From Brevundimonas sp. (lineage in GTDB: Bacteria > Pseudomonadota > Alphaproteobacteria > Caulobacterales > Caulobacteraceae): a DNA stretch of 13,152 bases. Numbering within the stretch: the first letter of the stretch is position 1; the number at the start of each line of letters is the position of its first letter. The stretch covers positions 1 through 13,152 of the forward strand of contig JALAGW010000247.1 of NCBI GenBank assembly GCA_022712235.1, in the 5' to 3' direction. A program made the position numbers and the translations under genes. A model generated the notes under the pieces. That model ran no database searches. It was not told the DNA's origin and saw nothing but the letters and a program-made list of their open reading frames with translations. Positions 1-6,944 of this stretch are shown here, one piece after another.

Positions 1-323
1 ACACCGCCGTGAACCAGATGGATCAGGTGACGCAGCTGAATGCGGCCATGGTCGAGCAGTCGACCGCCGCCAGCCATTCGCTGTCGCAGGAGGCCGACGT
101 CCTGGTCGCCTCGGTGTCGCGCTTCCGCACCGGTCAGGCCGTTGCGCCAGCCGCGGCTCGCAAACCGGCGCCGGTCGCGCCCGCTCCGGCCGCTTCGACC
201 CCCGCCGCCCCGGCCCGCACGCCGCAGCCGGTGGCCCAGACCGTCGCCGCTCTGAAAACCCTTGGCCACGGCGGCGCAGCCCTCAAGCCGCAGCCTGTTG
301 AAGACGGCTGGGAGGAGTTCTGA
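1..323 (+). CDS. mcpA: Methyl-accepting chemotaxis protein, C-terminal end (partial)
   Basis: Open from the window edge in the frame of position 3, so only the last 106 residues or so are visible. The first part (VNQMDQVTQLNAAMVEQ, then STAASHSLSQEA) is the distal end of the helical signalling domain of chemoreceptors, just past the hairpin tip that contacts CheA and CheW. Next comes a flexible linker of about 45 residues, almost all Ala and Pro, and then the C-terminus DGWEEF. GWEEF fits the aromatic-x-x-aromatic pentapeptide that tethers CheR and CheB to receptors (NWETF in E. coli Tar/Tsr). CheR and CheB are encoded downstream in the same operon. Order matches C. crescentus mcpA as first gene of the major che operon. 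The symbol rests on that synteny, because the ligand-binding and membrane parts lie outside the window. Confidence 0.9.
   Translation, partial: TAVNQMDQVTQLNAAMVEQSTAASHSLSQEADVLVASVSRFRTGQAVAPAAARKPAPVAPAPAASTPAAPARTPQPVAQTVAALKTLGHGGAALKPQPVEDGWEEF
311..317 (+). promoter_or_regulatory. Shine-Dalgarno for the STAS gene, inside the WEEF codons
   Basis: GGAGGAG lies 5 bases before the ATG at 323 and is the strongest ribosome-binding site in this part of the operon. It is formed by the Trp-Glu-Glu codons of the receptor's terminal pentapeptide. The stop and start codons overlap as TGATG. This supports 323 as the start of the next gene and implies coupled translation. Confidence 0.75.
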
Positions 324-604
324 TGTCGGCTCTTGTCGCCCTGCCGGCGGTGCTTGATCTGCGCGCCGCCGAACCCCTGAAAGAACAACTTCTGGCTGTT
401 CGCGGCCAGGCGACGACCCTGGACGCCTCGGCCGTTGAGCGGTTGGGCGGCCTGTGTCTTCAGGTTCTGCTGTCGGCGCTCCAGACCTGGCGTCTGGATG
501 GAAAGTCTTTGAGCTTCGTCAATGTTTCCGAGCCTATGATCGCGCAATGGAGCGCTCTCGGGGCCTCCGCCTCTGATCTCGCTATACAAGGCGAAGTTGC
601 ATGA
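323..604 (+). CDS. cheX: Small STAS-domain chemotaxis protein (Caulobacter CheX; CheS-like by position)
   Basis: A 93-residue single-domain protein. Its pattern fits a small STAS fold of the anti-anti-sigma type: a beta-strand with LDLRAAEPLKEQLLAV, the strand/loop TTLDASAVERL, the helix GLCLQVLLSALQTW, and a late strand LSFVNVS followed by a helix. In phosphorylatable STAS proteins the loop before this helix carries Asp-Ser/Thr; here it reads ERLGGL, so that site seems lost. The gene sits between the receptor and the first cheY, where C. crescentus has the gene called cheX and Sinorhizobium meliloti has cheS, reported to aid CheA-dependent dephosphorylation of CheY1. It is unrelated to the CheC/CheX phosphatases despite the name. 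A role in binding CheA or damping the signal is inferred from position only. It overlaps both neighbours (TGATG at 321-325, ATGA at 601-604). Confidence 0.75.
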   Translation: MSALVALPAVLDLRAAEPLKEQLLAVRGQATTLDASAVERLGGLCLQVLLSALQTWRLDGKSLSFVNVSEPMIAQWSALGASASDLAIQGEVA

Positions 605-966
605 CCAAGACTGTTCTGACCGTTGATGACTCGCGCACCATGCGCGACATGCTGATGCTGGCGTTGAAGGACGCCGGCTATCGCGTGGTTCAGGCCGAGG
701 ACGGCGTCCATGGCCTGGAGGTGCTCCAGGCCGAGCGCCCGGACATCGTCATCACCGACATCAACATGCCCCGCATGGACGGCTTCGGCTTCATCGAGGG
801 CATGCGCGCCGACCCCGACCACAAGGCCACGCCGGTCCTGGTCCTGACCACCGAGAGCGACGCCGCCAAGAAGCAGCGCGCCCGCGAGGCCGGGGCCACG
901 GGCTGGATCGTCAAACCCTTCGACCCGGCCAAGTTGGTCGACGCCGTCCGTCGCGTCGCGGCCTGA
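601..966 (+). CDS. cheYI: Chemotaxis response regulator CheY (first copy)
   Basis: A stand-alone receiver domain of 121 residues, the usual CheY length. Visible residues are the acidic pair D9-D10, the phospho-acceptor D53 (in TDINMPRMDG), switch threonine T83 (LVLTTES) and K105 in the KPF motif. W102 takes the place of the switch tyrosine (Y106 in E. coli). CheA would phosphorylate it. In alphaproteobacteria with two CheY proteins per operon, one often acts on the motor and the other as a phosphate sink; the sequence alone does not decide which. The position next to the STAS protein matches S. meliloti CheY1, the sink, and that is the more likely role. The start is ATG at 601, overlapping the previous stop as ATGA. 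Confidence 0.93.
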   Translation: MTKTVLTVDDSRTMRDMLMLALKDAGYRVVQAEDGVHGLEVLQAERPDIVITDINMPRMDGFGFIEGMRADPDHKATPVLVLTTESDAAKKQRAREAGATGWIVKPFDPAKLVDAVRRVAA

Positions 967-969
967 GGA
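965..969 (+). promoter_or_regulatory. Shine-Dalgarno of cheA overlapping the cheY stop
   Basis: GAGGA begins on the second base of the cheY stop codon (TGA 964-966) and lies 7 bases before the cheA ATG at 977. It supports this start and coupled translation across the 10-base gap. Confidence 0.65.
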
Positions 970-976
970 CACCCAG

Positions 977-3265
977 ATGAGCGACGATCCGTTCGAGGCC
1001 ATCAAGGTCACCTTCTTCCAGGAGTGCAGCGAACTGCTGGGCGATCTGGAAGCCAATCTGCTGGCGCTGGAGACCGGCCAGGGCGACATCGAGACGATCA
1101 ACGCCGTCTTCCGCGCCGTCCACTCGGTCAAGGGCGGGGCAGGGGCCTTTGGTCTGGAAGATCTGGTTCGCTTCGCCCATGTCTTCGAGACCCTGATGGA
1201 CGAGCTGCGTTCGGGCCGCAAGGAATGCGACGGCGTCACCGTCAAGACCCTGCTGCGCGCCTCGGACGTCCTGGCCGACCATATCGCCGCCGCGCAGGGG
1301 ACCGGCGCGCCGGTGGACGCCGCGCGCTCGGCCGGCTTGGTGGCTGAGCTGGAGGTCCTGACCCACGGCGTCGCCGCCCCGGTCGTCTCGACCCCGGTCG
1401 CGGCTGTCGTCGACGAAGACGATTTCGGCTTCACGCCCCTGACTCTGGACCTGGCCGATTTCGGCGCTCCCGCCGATCTGCCTTCGCTGGATCTGCCGCC
1501 GCTCGACCTGCCTGACCTGGCCGCGCCCTCGGCCGCCGCTCCGACCGCCGGCTGGCGCATCGTCTTCCGTCCGCATCCGCGCCTCTACGCCAGCGCCAAC
1601 GACGTCAGCCTGCTGCTGCGCGAGCTGGCGCGCCTGGGTCCGACCTCGGTCGAGCTGGACGACAGCGGCCTGCCCATGCTGGACGCCCTGGACGTCGAAG
1701 ACGCCCATCTGATCTGGACCATCACGCTTTCGGGCGACGCGTCCGAGGCCGCCGTGCGCGACGTCTTCGACTTCGTCGAGATGGACTGCGACCTGAGCAT
1801 CACCCCCCTGGGCGAAGCCGCGCCCTCGGTCGAGGCCGGCCTGCCGCCGCTGCCGGTTCTGGAGGCCGCGCCCGCCGAGCCCGAGTTCGACATCGCCGCC
1901 CTGCTGGCCAAGGCCTCCGCACCGGTCGAGGCGCCCGCGCCGGTCGTCGCCCCCGTTGCGGTCCCCGCTCCGACCCCCGTCGCCGGGGCGCCCAAGCCGG
2001 TCGCACCGGTCGCACCTGCAGCCCCGGCCCCGGCCGCCGCGCCTGCGGCCCCCGCCGCCGTCGCTCCGGTGACCATCCGCGTCGACCTGGACCGGGTGGA
2101 CCGCCTGATCAACGTGGTCGGCGAGCTGGTCATCCAGCAGGCCATGCTGGCCCAACGCGTCATGGAGAGCGGCCTGGCCCGATCGTCGGACATCGCCTTG
2201 GGTCTGGAGGACCTGGAGCTGCTGACGCGCGACATCCAGGACAGCGTCATGGCCATTCGCGCCCAGCCGGTGAAGTCGGTGTTCCAGCGCATGCCGCGTC
2301 TGGTCCGGGAAGTCGCCGACATGACCGGCAAGCGGGTCCGTCTGGTCACCTCGGGGGAGGACACCGAGGTCGACAAGACCGTGGTCGAGCGTCTGGCCGA
2401 ACCCATCACCCACATGCTGCGCAACGCCATCGACCACGGGCTGGAAAGCCCGGAGGAGCGTGAGGCCGCCGGCAAGCCCGCCGAGGGCACGGTGCGTCTG
2501 GCCGCCCTGCACCGTTCGGGGCGCATCGTCATCGAGATCGCCGACGACGGGAAGGGCATCAACCGTCCCCGCGTGCGCGGCATCGCCGTGGATCGCGGCC
2601 TGATCGCCGAGGACGCCGTCCTGACCGACGACGAGGTCGACAACCTGATCTTCCTGCCGGGCTTCTCGACCGCCGAGACCGTCACCGACGTCTCGGGCAG
2701 GGGCGTCGGCATGGACGTGGTCAAGCGCTCGATCCAGGCCCTGGGCGGTCGCATCTCGATCAGTTCGGTTCCGGGCAAGGGCTCGACCTTCACCCTCAGC
2801 CTGCCGCTGACCCTGGCCGTGCTGGACGGCATGGTGGTGGCCGCCGCCGAACAGACCCTGGTCGCGCCCCTGTCGGCCATCGTCGAGAGCCTGACCCCGC
2901 GCGTCGAGGATATCCATTACGTCGGCGGCCATGACGCCGTCATCCGCTTCCGCGAGGAGTTCGTGCCCCTGGTGGATGTGGGCCGGGTCATGGGCTTCCG
3001 CGACGACGCCACGCCCCTGTCGGGCGGGGTGGTCATGATCGTCGAGACCGAGGCCGGCTCGCGCGCCGCCCTGCTGGTGGACGCCATCAACGGCCAGCGC
3101 CAGGTCGTCATCAAGAGCCTGGAAACCCACTATCGCCACGTCGACGGCGTCTCCGCCGCGACCATCCTGGGCGACGGCAGCGTCGCCCTGATCCTCGACA
3201 TCGACGCCCTGGTCATCGCCGGGCGTCGCAAACCCAATCGTCCTGAACTGAAGATGGCGAGCTGA
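977..3265 (+). CDS. cheA: Chemotaxis sensor histidine kinase CheA
   Basis: A 762-residue class II histidine kinase that autophosphorylates in the receptor array and hands phosphate to the CheY proteins and CheB. Domains in order: an HPt domain with phospho-histidine H49 in HSVKGGAGAFGL; a first linker with an acidic Asp/Leu/Pro stretch to about 190; a response-regulator-binding P2 domain at about 192-280 (starts GWRIVFRPHPRLYASAND); an Ala/Pro linker to about 364; the P3 dimerisation helices from about 365; and the ATPase domain with N-box HMLRNAIDHGLE (N483), G1 box DDGKG at 523-527 and GRGVGMDVV from G574. A CheW-like P5 domain follows to the end. It is longer than E. coli CheA (654) because of the two linkers, and there is no fused receiver. 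All catalytic motifs are intact. The cheW ATG follows 5 bases after the stop. Confidence 0.97.
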   Translation: MSDDPFEAIKVTFFQECSELLGDLEANLLALETGQGDIETINAVFRAVHSVKGGAGAFGLEDLVRFAHVFETLMDELRSGRKECDGVTVKTLLRASDVLADHIAAAQGTGAPVDAARSAGLVAELEVLTHGVAAPVVSTPVAAVVDEDDFGFTPLTLDLADFGAPADLPSLDLPPLDLPDLAAPSAAAPTAGWRIVFRPHPRLYASANDVSLLLRELARLGPTSVELDDSGLPMLDALDVEDAHLIWTITLSGDASEAAVRDVFDFVEMDCDLSITPLGEAAPSVEAGLPPLPVLEAAPAEPEFDIAALLAKASAPVEAPAPVVAPVAVPAPTPVAGAPKPVAPVAPAAPAPAAAPAAPAAVAPVTIRVDLDRVDRLINVVGELVIQQAMLAQRVMESGLARSSDIALGLEDLELLTRDIQDSVMAIRAQPVKSVFQRMPRLVREVADMTGKRVRLVTSGEDTEVDKTVVERLAEPITHMLRNAIDHGLESPEEREAAGKPAEGTVRLAALHRSGRIVIEIADDGKGINRPRVRGIAVDRGLIAEDAVLTDDEVDNLIFLPGFSTAETVTDVSGRGVGMDVVKRSIQALGGRISISSVPGKGSTFTLSLPLTLAVLDGMVVAAAEQTLVAPLSAIVESLTPRVEDIHYVGGHDAVIRFREEFVPLVDVGRVMGFRDDATPLSGGVVMIVETEAGSRAALLVDAINGQRQVVIKSLETHYRHVDGVSAATILGDGSVALILDIDALVIAGRRKPNRPELKMAS

Positions 3266-3270
3266 GACCC

Positions 3271-3744
3271 ATGACCGAAGTCACCTCCAACGTCGCCGGC
3301 GCCGACCGCGAACTGATCGCCTTCCGCATCGGCGAGCAGGAGTTCTGCGTCGACATCATGAATGTCCGCGAGATCCGCGGCTGGACCCCCGCGACCCCGC
3401 TGCCGCGCTCGCCGTCCTATATGAAGGGCGTCATCAACCTGCGCGGCATCGTCCTGCCGATCATCGACCTGGGCGCCCGTTTCGGTCTGGCCACGACCGA
3501 GCCCACCGCCCGTCACGTCATCATGGTGGCCCATATCGGCAACCGTCTGGTCGGCTTGCTGGTCGATGCGGTGTCGGACATCGTGCAACTGACGGACTCG
3601 ACCATCCAGCCGACGCCCGACGTCGCCAGCGACCACGTGAAGACCTTCGTCCAGGGCATCTTCGCCGTCGAGGGCGGCCGCATGATCAGCCTGATCGATC
3701 TGGAGCACGTCCTGCCGGCCGAAAGCGAAGCCGAAGCCGCATGA
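3271..3744 (+). CDS. cheW: Chemotaxis coupling protein CheW
   Basis: A 157-residue single CheW domain that bridges chemoreceptors and CheA in the signalling array. Visible family signatures are LIAFRIGEQEFCVDIMNVREI at the start (position 10 on), PRSPSYMKGVINLRGIVLPIIDL in the middle, with the conserved Gly-Val-Ile-Asn-Leu-Arg-Gly, and MVAHIGNRLVGLLVDAVSDIV after that. Length is as usual for the family. The gene starts 5 bases after cheA and its stop overlaps the cheR start as ATGA, so production is tied to CheA and CheR. Nothing is missing. Confidence 0.96.
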   Translation: MTEVTSNVAGADRELIAFRIGEQEFCVDIMNVREIRGWTPATPLPRSPSYMKGVINLRGIVLPIIDLGARFGLATTEPTARHVIMVAHIGNRLVGLLVDAVSDIVQLTDSTIQPTPDVASDHVKTFVQGIFAVEGGRMISLIDLEHVLPAESEAEAA

Positions 3745-4607
3745 CCACCGCCTCCGGGCGGGCGTCCCTGGTCGAAGGCGAGTTCGTCTTCACCGCCGAG
3801 GATTTCCGCCACATCGCCCAGACCCTGCACGCCCACGCCGGCATCGCCCTGAGCGAGGGTAAGGCCGCCCTGGTCTATTCGCGCCTGGCCAAGCGCCTGC
3901 GTCTGCTGGGCCTGCGCAGCTTCCGCGACTACTGCGCCCTGATCGAGGGTGTGGAGGGCGTCGACGAGCGTCAGGCCATGACCGCGGCCCTGACGACCAA
4001 TGTCACCCGCTTCTACCGCGAGCCGCACCACTTCGATCACCTGCGCGATCACGTCATGCCGGAACTGGCGGCGCGCGCGCGAGCCGGCGGGCGCGTGCGT
4101 CTGTGGTCGGCGGCCTGTTCCAACGGACAGGAGCCCTATTCCATGGCCCTGACCGTGCTGGACGTCCTGCCCGAAGCGGCCGATCTGGACGTGCGCATCC
4201 TGGCCACCGACATCGACCCCAACATGGTCGCCGAGGGCGCGGCGGGCGTCTATTCCGAAGAACTGTTGTCGCCGGTGCCGGCGTCCGGGCGCAAGCATTT
4301 CGAGCCGGTCGCGGGCCGTCCGGGCCTGTTCAGCGCCGATGAGACCCTGCGTCGTCTGGTGTCTTTCCGCGAGCTGAACCTGATCGGCGACTGGCCCATG
4401 CGCGGCAAGTTCGACGTCATCTTCTGCCGCAACGTGGTCATCTATTTCGACGACGCGACCCAGGAACTGGTCTGGGGCCGCTTCACCCCGATCATGAACC
4501 CCGGCGCCACCCTCTATATCGGCCATTCCGAGCGCGTCAGCGGCCCGGCCACGACCCAGCTGCAGACCTGCGGCCTGACCGCCTATCGTCTGGGAGGCCG
4601 GGCATGA
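3741..4607 (+). CDS. cheR: Chemoreceptor methyltransferase CheR
   Basis: A 288-residue S-adenosylmethionine-dependent methyltransferase that methylates receptor glutamates during adaptation. The N-terminal helical domain is at about 10-90, with LTTNVTRFYREPHHFDHL leading into the catalytic domain. The SAM-binding motif is LWSAACSNGQEPYSMAL; many family members have GEEPYS, and NGQEPYS here is a mild variant. ATDID follows, then GKFDVIFCRNVVIYFD, and near the end LYIGHSERV. There is no tetratricopeptide or other extension. The beta-subdomain that binds receptor pentapeptides should meet the GWEEF tail encoded at the start of this operon. Starts and stops overlap both neighbours (ATGA at 3741-3744 and 4604-4607). 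Confidence 0.96.
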   Translation: MTTASGRASLVEGEFVFTAEDFRHIAQTLHAHAGIALSEGKAALVYSRLAKRLRLLGLRSFRDYCALIEGVEGVDERQAMTAALTTNVTRFYREPHHFDHLRDHVMPELAARARAGGRVRLWSAACSNGQEPYSMALTVLDVLPEAADLDVRILATDIDPNMVAEGAAGVYSEELLSPVPASGRKHFEPVAGRPGLFSADETLRRLVSFRELNLIGDWPMRGKFDVIFCRNVVIYFDDATQELVWGRFTPIMNPGATLYIGHSERVSGPATTQLQTCGLTAYRLGGRA

Positions 4608-5647
4608 GCCAGACTCCCGTCCGCGTCCTGATCGTCGACGACAGCGCCACCATGCGCAGCCTGATCAGCGCCGTCCTGCGCCGCGATCCCGAGATCTCGG
4701 TGGTCGGCACGGCCGCCGATCCGCTGGAGGCCCGCGCCGCGATCAAGGAACTGAACCCCGACGTCATCACCCTCGACGTCGAAATGCCCAATATGAACGG
4801 GCTGGAATTCCTCGAGAAGATCATGCGGCTTCGGCCCATGCCCGTGGTCATGGTCTCGACCCTGACCCAGGCGGGGACCGACGTGACCCTGGCGGCGCTG
4901 GAGGTCGGGGCCGTGGACGCCGTGGCCAAGCCGGCGCCGGGCGTTCCCGCCCAGGAAGCCTTCGCCGATCTGGCGGAGAAGGTGAAGATCGCCGCTCGCT
5001 CGCGCGTTCGTCCGCTGGAAACGCGCGAGGCGCGCGCGGTGGACGGCGCCTATCGCGCCGACCCCAACCATGTCCTGGCCATCGGCGCCTCGACCGGCGG
5101 GGTCGAGGCCCTGCTGAACATCCTGTCGGCCTTCCCCGCCAACGGCCCGGCGACGGTGGTGACGCAGCACATGCCCGCCACCTTCACCAGGAGCTTCGCC
5201 GCGCGTCTGGACAAGGCGTCCGGCGCCGTGATCGCCGAGGCCGTGGACGGCGCGCCCTTGATGCCGGGTCACGTCTACATCGCCCCTGGCGGCGAAAAAC
5301 ATCTGGAAGTGTCCGGCGGGCGTTGCCGTCTGGTCGCCGCCGACACCGTCAACGGCCATCGTCCCTCGGTGGACGTCCTGTTCAACTCGGTCGCGCGTCT
5401 GGGCCGCCCCATGACCGGGGTCATCCTGACCGGCATGGGCAAGGACGGGGCCAAGGGCCTGCTGGCCATGCGTCAGGCCGGCGCCCGCACCCTGGGCCAG
5501 GACGAGGCCTCCAGCGTCGTCTACGGCATGCCGCGCGCCGCCTTCGAGCTGGGCGCCGTGGAGCGTCAGCTGTCGTTGCCCCGTCTCGCTCCCGCCATTC
5601 TCGAGCTGTGCGCCGCCGGCGCCCATGTCTCAAAGCCTGTTGCGTAA
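4604..5647 (+). CDS. cheB: Chemotaxis methylesterase/deamidase CheB
   Basis: A 347-residue two-domain protein: an N-terminal receiver (acidic pair D12-D13, phospho-acceptor D58 in LDVEMPNMNG) and a C-terminal methylesterase. The catalytic triad is visible as S163 (AIGASTGGVEAL), H189 (VTQHMPATFT) and D281 (LTGMGKDGAKG). It removes methyl groups from receptors, and often deamidates glutamines, once CheA phosphorylates the receiver. The linker at about 125-155 is rich in Arg and Ala. The start ATG overlaps the cheR stop as ATGA and is preceded by GGGAGG at 4592-4597, so the start is firm. CheD, which often handles deamidation, is also present two genes downstream. Confidence 0.97.
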   Translation: MSQTPVRVLIVDDSATMRSLISAVLRRDPEISVVGTAADPLEARAAIKELNPDVITLDVEMPNMNGLEFLEKIMRLRPMPVVMVSTLTQAGTDVTLAALEVGAVDAVAKPAPGVPAQEAFADLAEKVKIAARSRVRPLETREARAVDGAYRADPNHVLAIGASTGGVEALLNILSAFPANGPATVVTQHMPATFTRSFAARLDKASGAVIAEAVDGAPLMPGHVYIAPGGEKHLEVSGGRCRLVAADTVNGHRPSVDVLFNSVARLGRPMTGVILTGMGKDGAKGLLAMRQAGARTLGQDEASSVVYGMPRAAFELGAVERQLSLPRLAPAILELCAAGAHVSKPVA

Positions 5648-5656
5648 GGATCGCCT

Positions 5657-6046
5657 ATGCCTGCCGCCTCCGCCCTCAATGTCCTGGTCGTCGACGACCA
5701 ACTGACCATGCGGTCCCTGATCCGCAACAGCCTGCAACAGATCGGCGTGCGCGAGATTTCCGAAGCCGCCGACGGCGAGCTGGCCCTGCGGTCGATCATC
5801 ACCAAGCAGGTCCACCTGGTCATCTCGGACTTCAACATGCCGAACCTGGACGGCCTGGGCCTGCTGCGCGCCATCCGCGCCCACCCGCCGACCTCCAAGA
5901 CCGCCTTCATCATGCTGACCGGTCGCGCCGACCGTGAACTGGTGCAGCGCGCGGTCCAGTTCGGCGTGAACAACTACCTGGTCAAACCCTTCACCACCGC
6001 CCAGCTGAAAGAGAAGCTGGAAGGCGTGTTCGGCCCGCTGACGTGA
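5657..6046 (+). CDS. cheYII: Chemotaxis response regulator CheY (second copy)
   Basis: A second stand-alone receiver, 129 residues, with the acidic pair D13-D14, phospho-acceptor D58 (SDFNMPNLDG), switch residues T88 (MLTGRAD) and Y107, and K110 in VKPF. The classical Tyr at the switch position and the motif NNYLVKPF make it the better candidate for the motor-binding CheY, as in other alphaproteobacterial operons where the copy between cheB and cheD does this; that assignment is inference. An AAGGA ribosome-binding site at 5646-5650, overlapping the cheB stop, lies 6 bases before the ATG. The stop overlaps the cheD start as GTGA. Confidence 0.94.
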   Translation: MPAASALNVLVVDDQLTMRSLIRNSLQQIGVREISEAADGELALRSIITKQVHLVISDFNMPNLDGLGLLRAIRAHPPTSKTAFIMLTGRADRELVQRAVQFGVNNYLVKPFTTAQLKEKLEGVFGPLT

Positions 6047-6588
6047 TCCGCGCTGGCGATCAGCTGACGGCCGAAAGGCGCGTCCATGTCGGTCAGGGCG
6101 AGCACCTTGTGACGTCCGATCCCCATGTCGTGCTCTCGACCGTGCTCGGCAGCTGCGTCGCCATGTGCCTGCGCGATCCCGTGGCCGGGGTCGGAGGCAT
6201 GAACCACTTCCTGCTGCCCGAAGGCGCGGGGGCCGGGACCGACGCGGGGCGTCGCTACGGCGCCTACGCCATGGAACTGCTGATCAACGACGTGCTGAAG
6301 GCGGGCGGTCGTCGCGACCGGCTGGAGGCCAAGCTGTTTGGCGGCGGCCGCATGTTCGATTCGCTGAAGGACGTGGGCGCGTCCAACGCCGACTTCGCCG
6401 AGCGTTTCCTGGCCGACGAGGGGATTCCCGTCGTCGGCTCCAGCCTGAGGGGCGCCGGGGGGCGTCGACTGCATTACTGGCCGGTGACCGGTCGGGCGCT
6501 GCAACGCGCGGTCACGGACGCGGTCGCGCCGCGCCCGGCGCCGCCGCCTCCGCCGCCCGTCGAGTCCGGCGCGCTGGAGCTGTTCTGA
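6043..6588 (+). CDS. cheD: Chemoreceptor glutamine deamidase CheD
   Basis: A 181-residue protein that deamidates receptor glutamines. The catalytic Cys is C38 in TVLGSCVAMCL and the His is H55 in GGMNHFLLP; their spacing of 17 equals that of Thermotoga CheD (C27/H44). Other family motifs are RYGAYAMELLINDVLKAG and KLFGGGRMF. The start is GTG at 6043, overlapping the previous stop as GTGA; no ATG exists before the conserved core. After the domain ends near residue 160 there is a tail with eight prolines, then SGALELF. Most CheD proteins stop near the end of the domain. The tail ending resembles that of the next protein, CheU (SGDLLLFD). The stop overlaps the next start as TGATG. Confidence 0.95.
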   Translation: MIRAGDQLTAERRVHVGQGEHLVTSDPHVVLSTVLGSCVAMCLRDPVAGVGGMNHFLLPEGAGAGTDAGRRYGAYAMELLINDVLKAGGRRDRLEAKLFGGGRMFDSLKDVGASNADFAERFLADEGIPVVGSSLRGAGGRRLHYWPVTGRALQRAVTDAVAPRPAPPPPPPVESGALELF

Positions 6589-6944
6589 TGACCGATTACG
6601 ACGCCAAGGGCCTGCTGAGCGCGGTCGCCGCCGAACTGGCCGACATTCGCGCGGGCGTGGACGAGGCCGGCGGCCTGGTGTCCGAACTGCTGCGCCTGGC
6701 CCCGCCCGAGCAGCGCCTGACCTACCTGACCCGCATGCAGGCCTTTGACGTCCTGAGCCAGCGGGTGGACGCCCTGTCGGGCCTGGCCGGGGCCCTGGCC
6801 GCCGATCAGCCGATGGACACGGCCCTGGCCGCCCTGCCTCTGGCCGAGATGGCCGACCGCCTGCGCGAGCTGACCTTCCGCGTGAAGCCGACCTCGTCGG
6901 CCGCGCCCGCCGCCGTGTCCGGCGACCTGCTGCTGTTCGACTGA
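6588..6944 (+). CDS. cheU: CheU, small helical protein with CheZ-like motif (putative CheY phosphatase)
   Basis: A 118-residue protein named from its place after cheD, as in the C. crescentus operon; no established function is known to me. It looks all-helical: helix A at about 6-37, helix B at about 40-70 after a PPEQ turn, helix C at about 82-96, then an Ala/Ser/Pro linker and the C-terminus SGDLLLFD. Helix B contains FDVLSQRV, with D54 and Q58 in the DxxxQ arrangement of the CheY phosphatase CheZ (DLTGQ, and DITGQR in alphaproteobacterial CheZ-like proteins). The Leu-rich terminus resembles the CheY-binding tail of CheZ (DDLLDSLGF). S. meliloti cheT, also directly after cheD, has been described as a DxxxQ phosphatase. 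The phosphatase role is inference. The start is ATG at 6588 within TGATG. Confidence 0.7.
   Translation: MTDYDAKGLLSAVAAELADIRAGVDEAGGLVSELLRLAPPEQRLTYLTRMQAFDVLSQRVDALSGLAGALAADQPMDTALAALPLAEMADRLRELTFRVKPTSSAAPAAVSGDLLLFD

Noticed and set aside
1921..2060. Repetitive GC-rich stretch in cheA that could be a tandem repeat
   Set aside because: It encodes the Ala/Pro/Val linker before the dimerisation domain. The repeats are irregular and keep the frame, so they are ordinary linker codons.
911..3139. A 742-codon open frame on the - strand opposite cheA
   Set aside because: Its product is a low-complexity run rich in Gly, Asp, Arg and Gln with no family motifs. It is a shadow of cheA in high-GC DNA, where cheA has intact HPt, ATPase and CheW domains.
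4583..5626. A 347-codon open frame on the - strand opposite cheB
   Set aside because: It mirrors cheB almost exactly and shows only low-complexity Gly/Arg/His/Asp sequence. cheB has an intact receiver and catalytic triad.
6165..6944. A longer reading of cheU starting inside cheD
   Set aside because: The upstream part is an Arg/Ala/Gly-rich out-of-frame reading of cheD. The ATG at 6588 in a TGATG overlap fits the rest of the operon.
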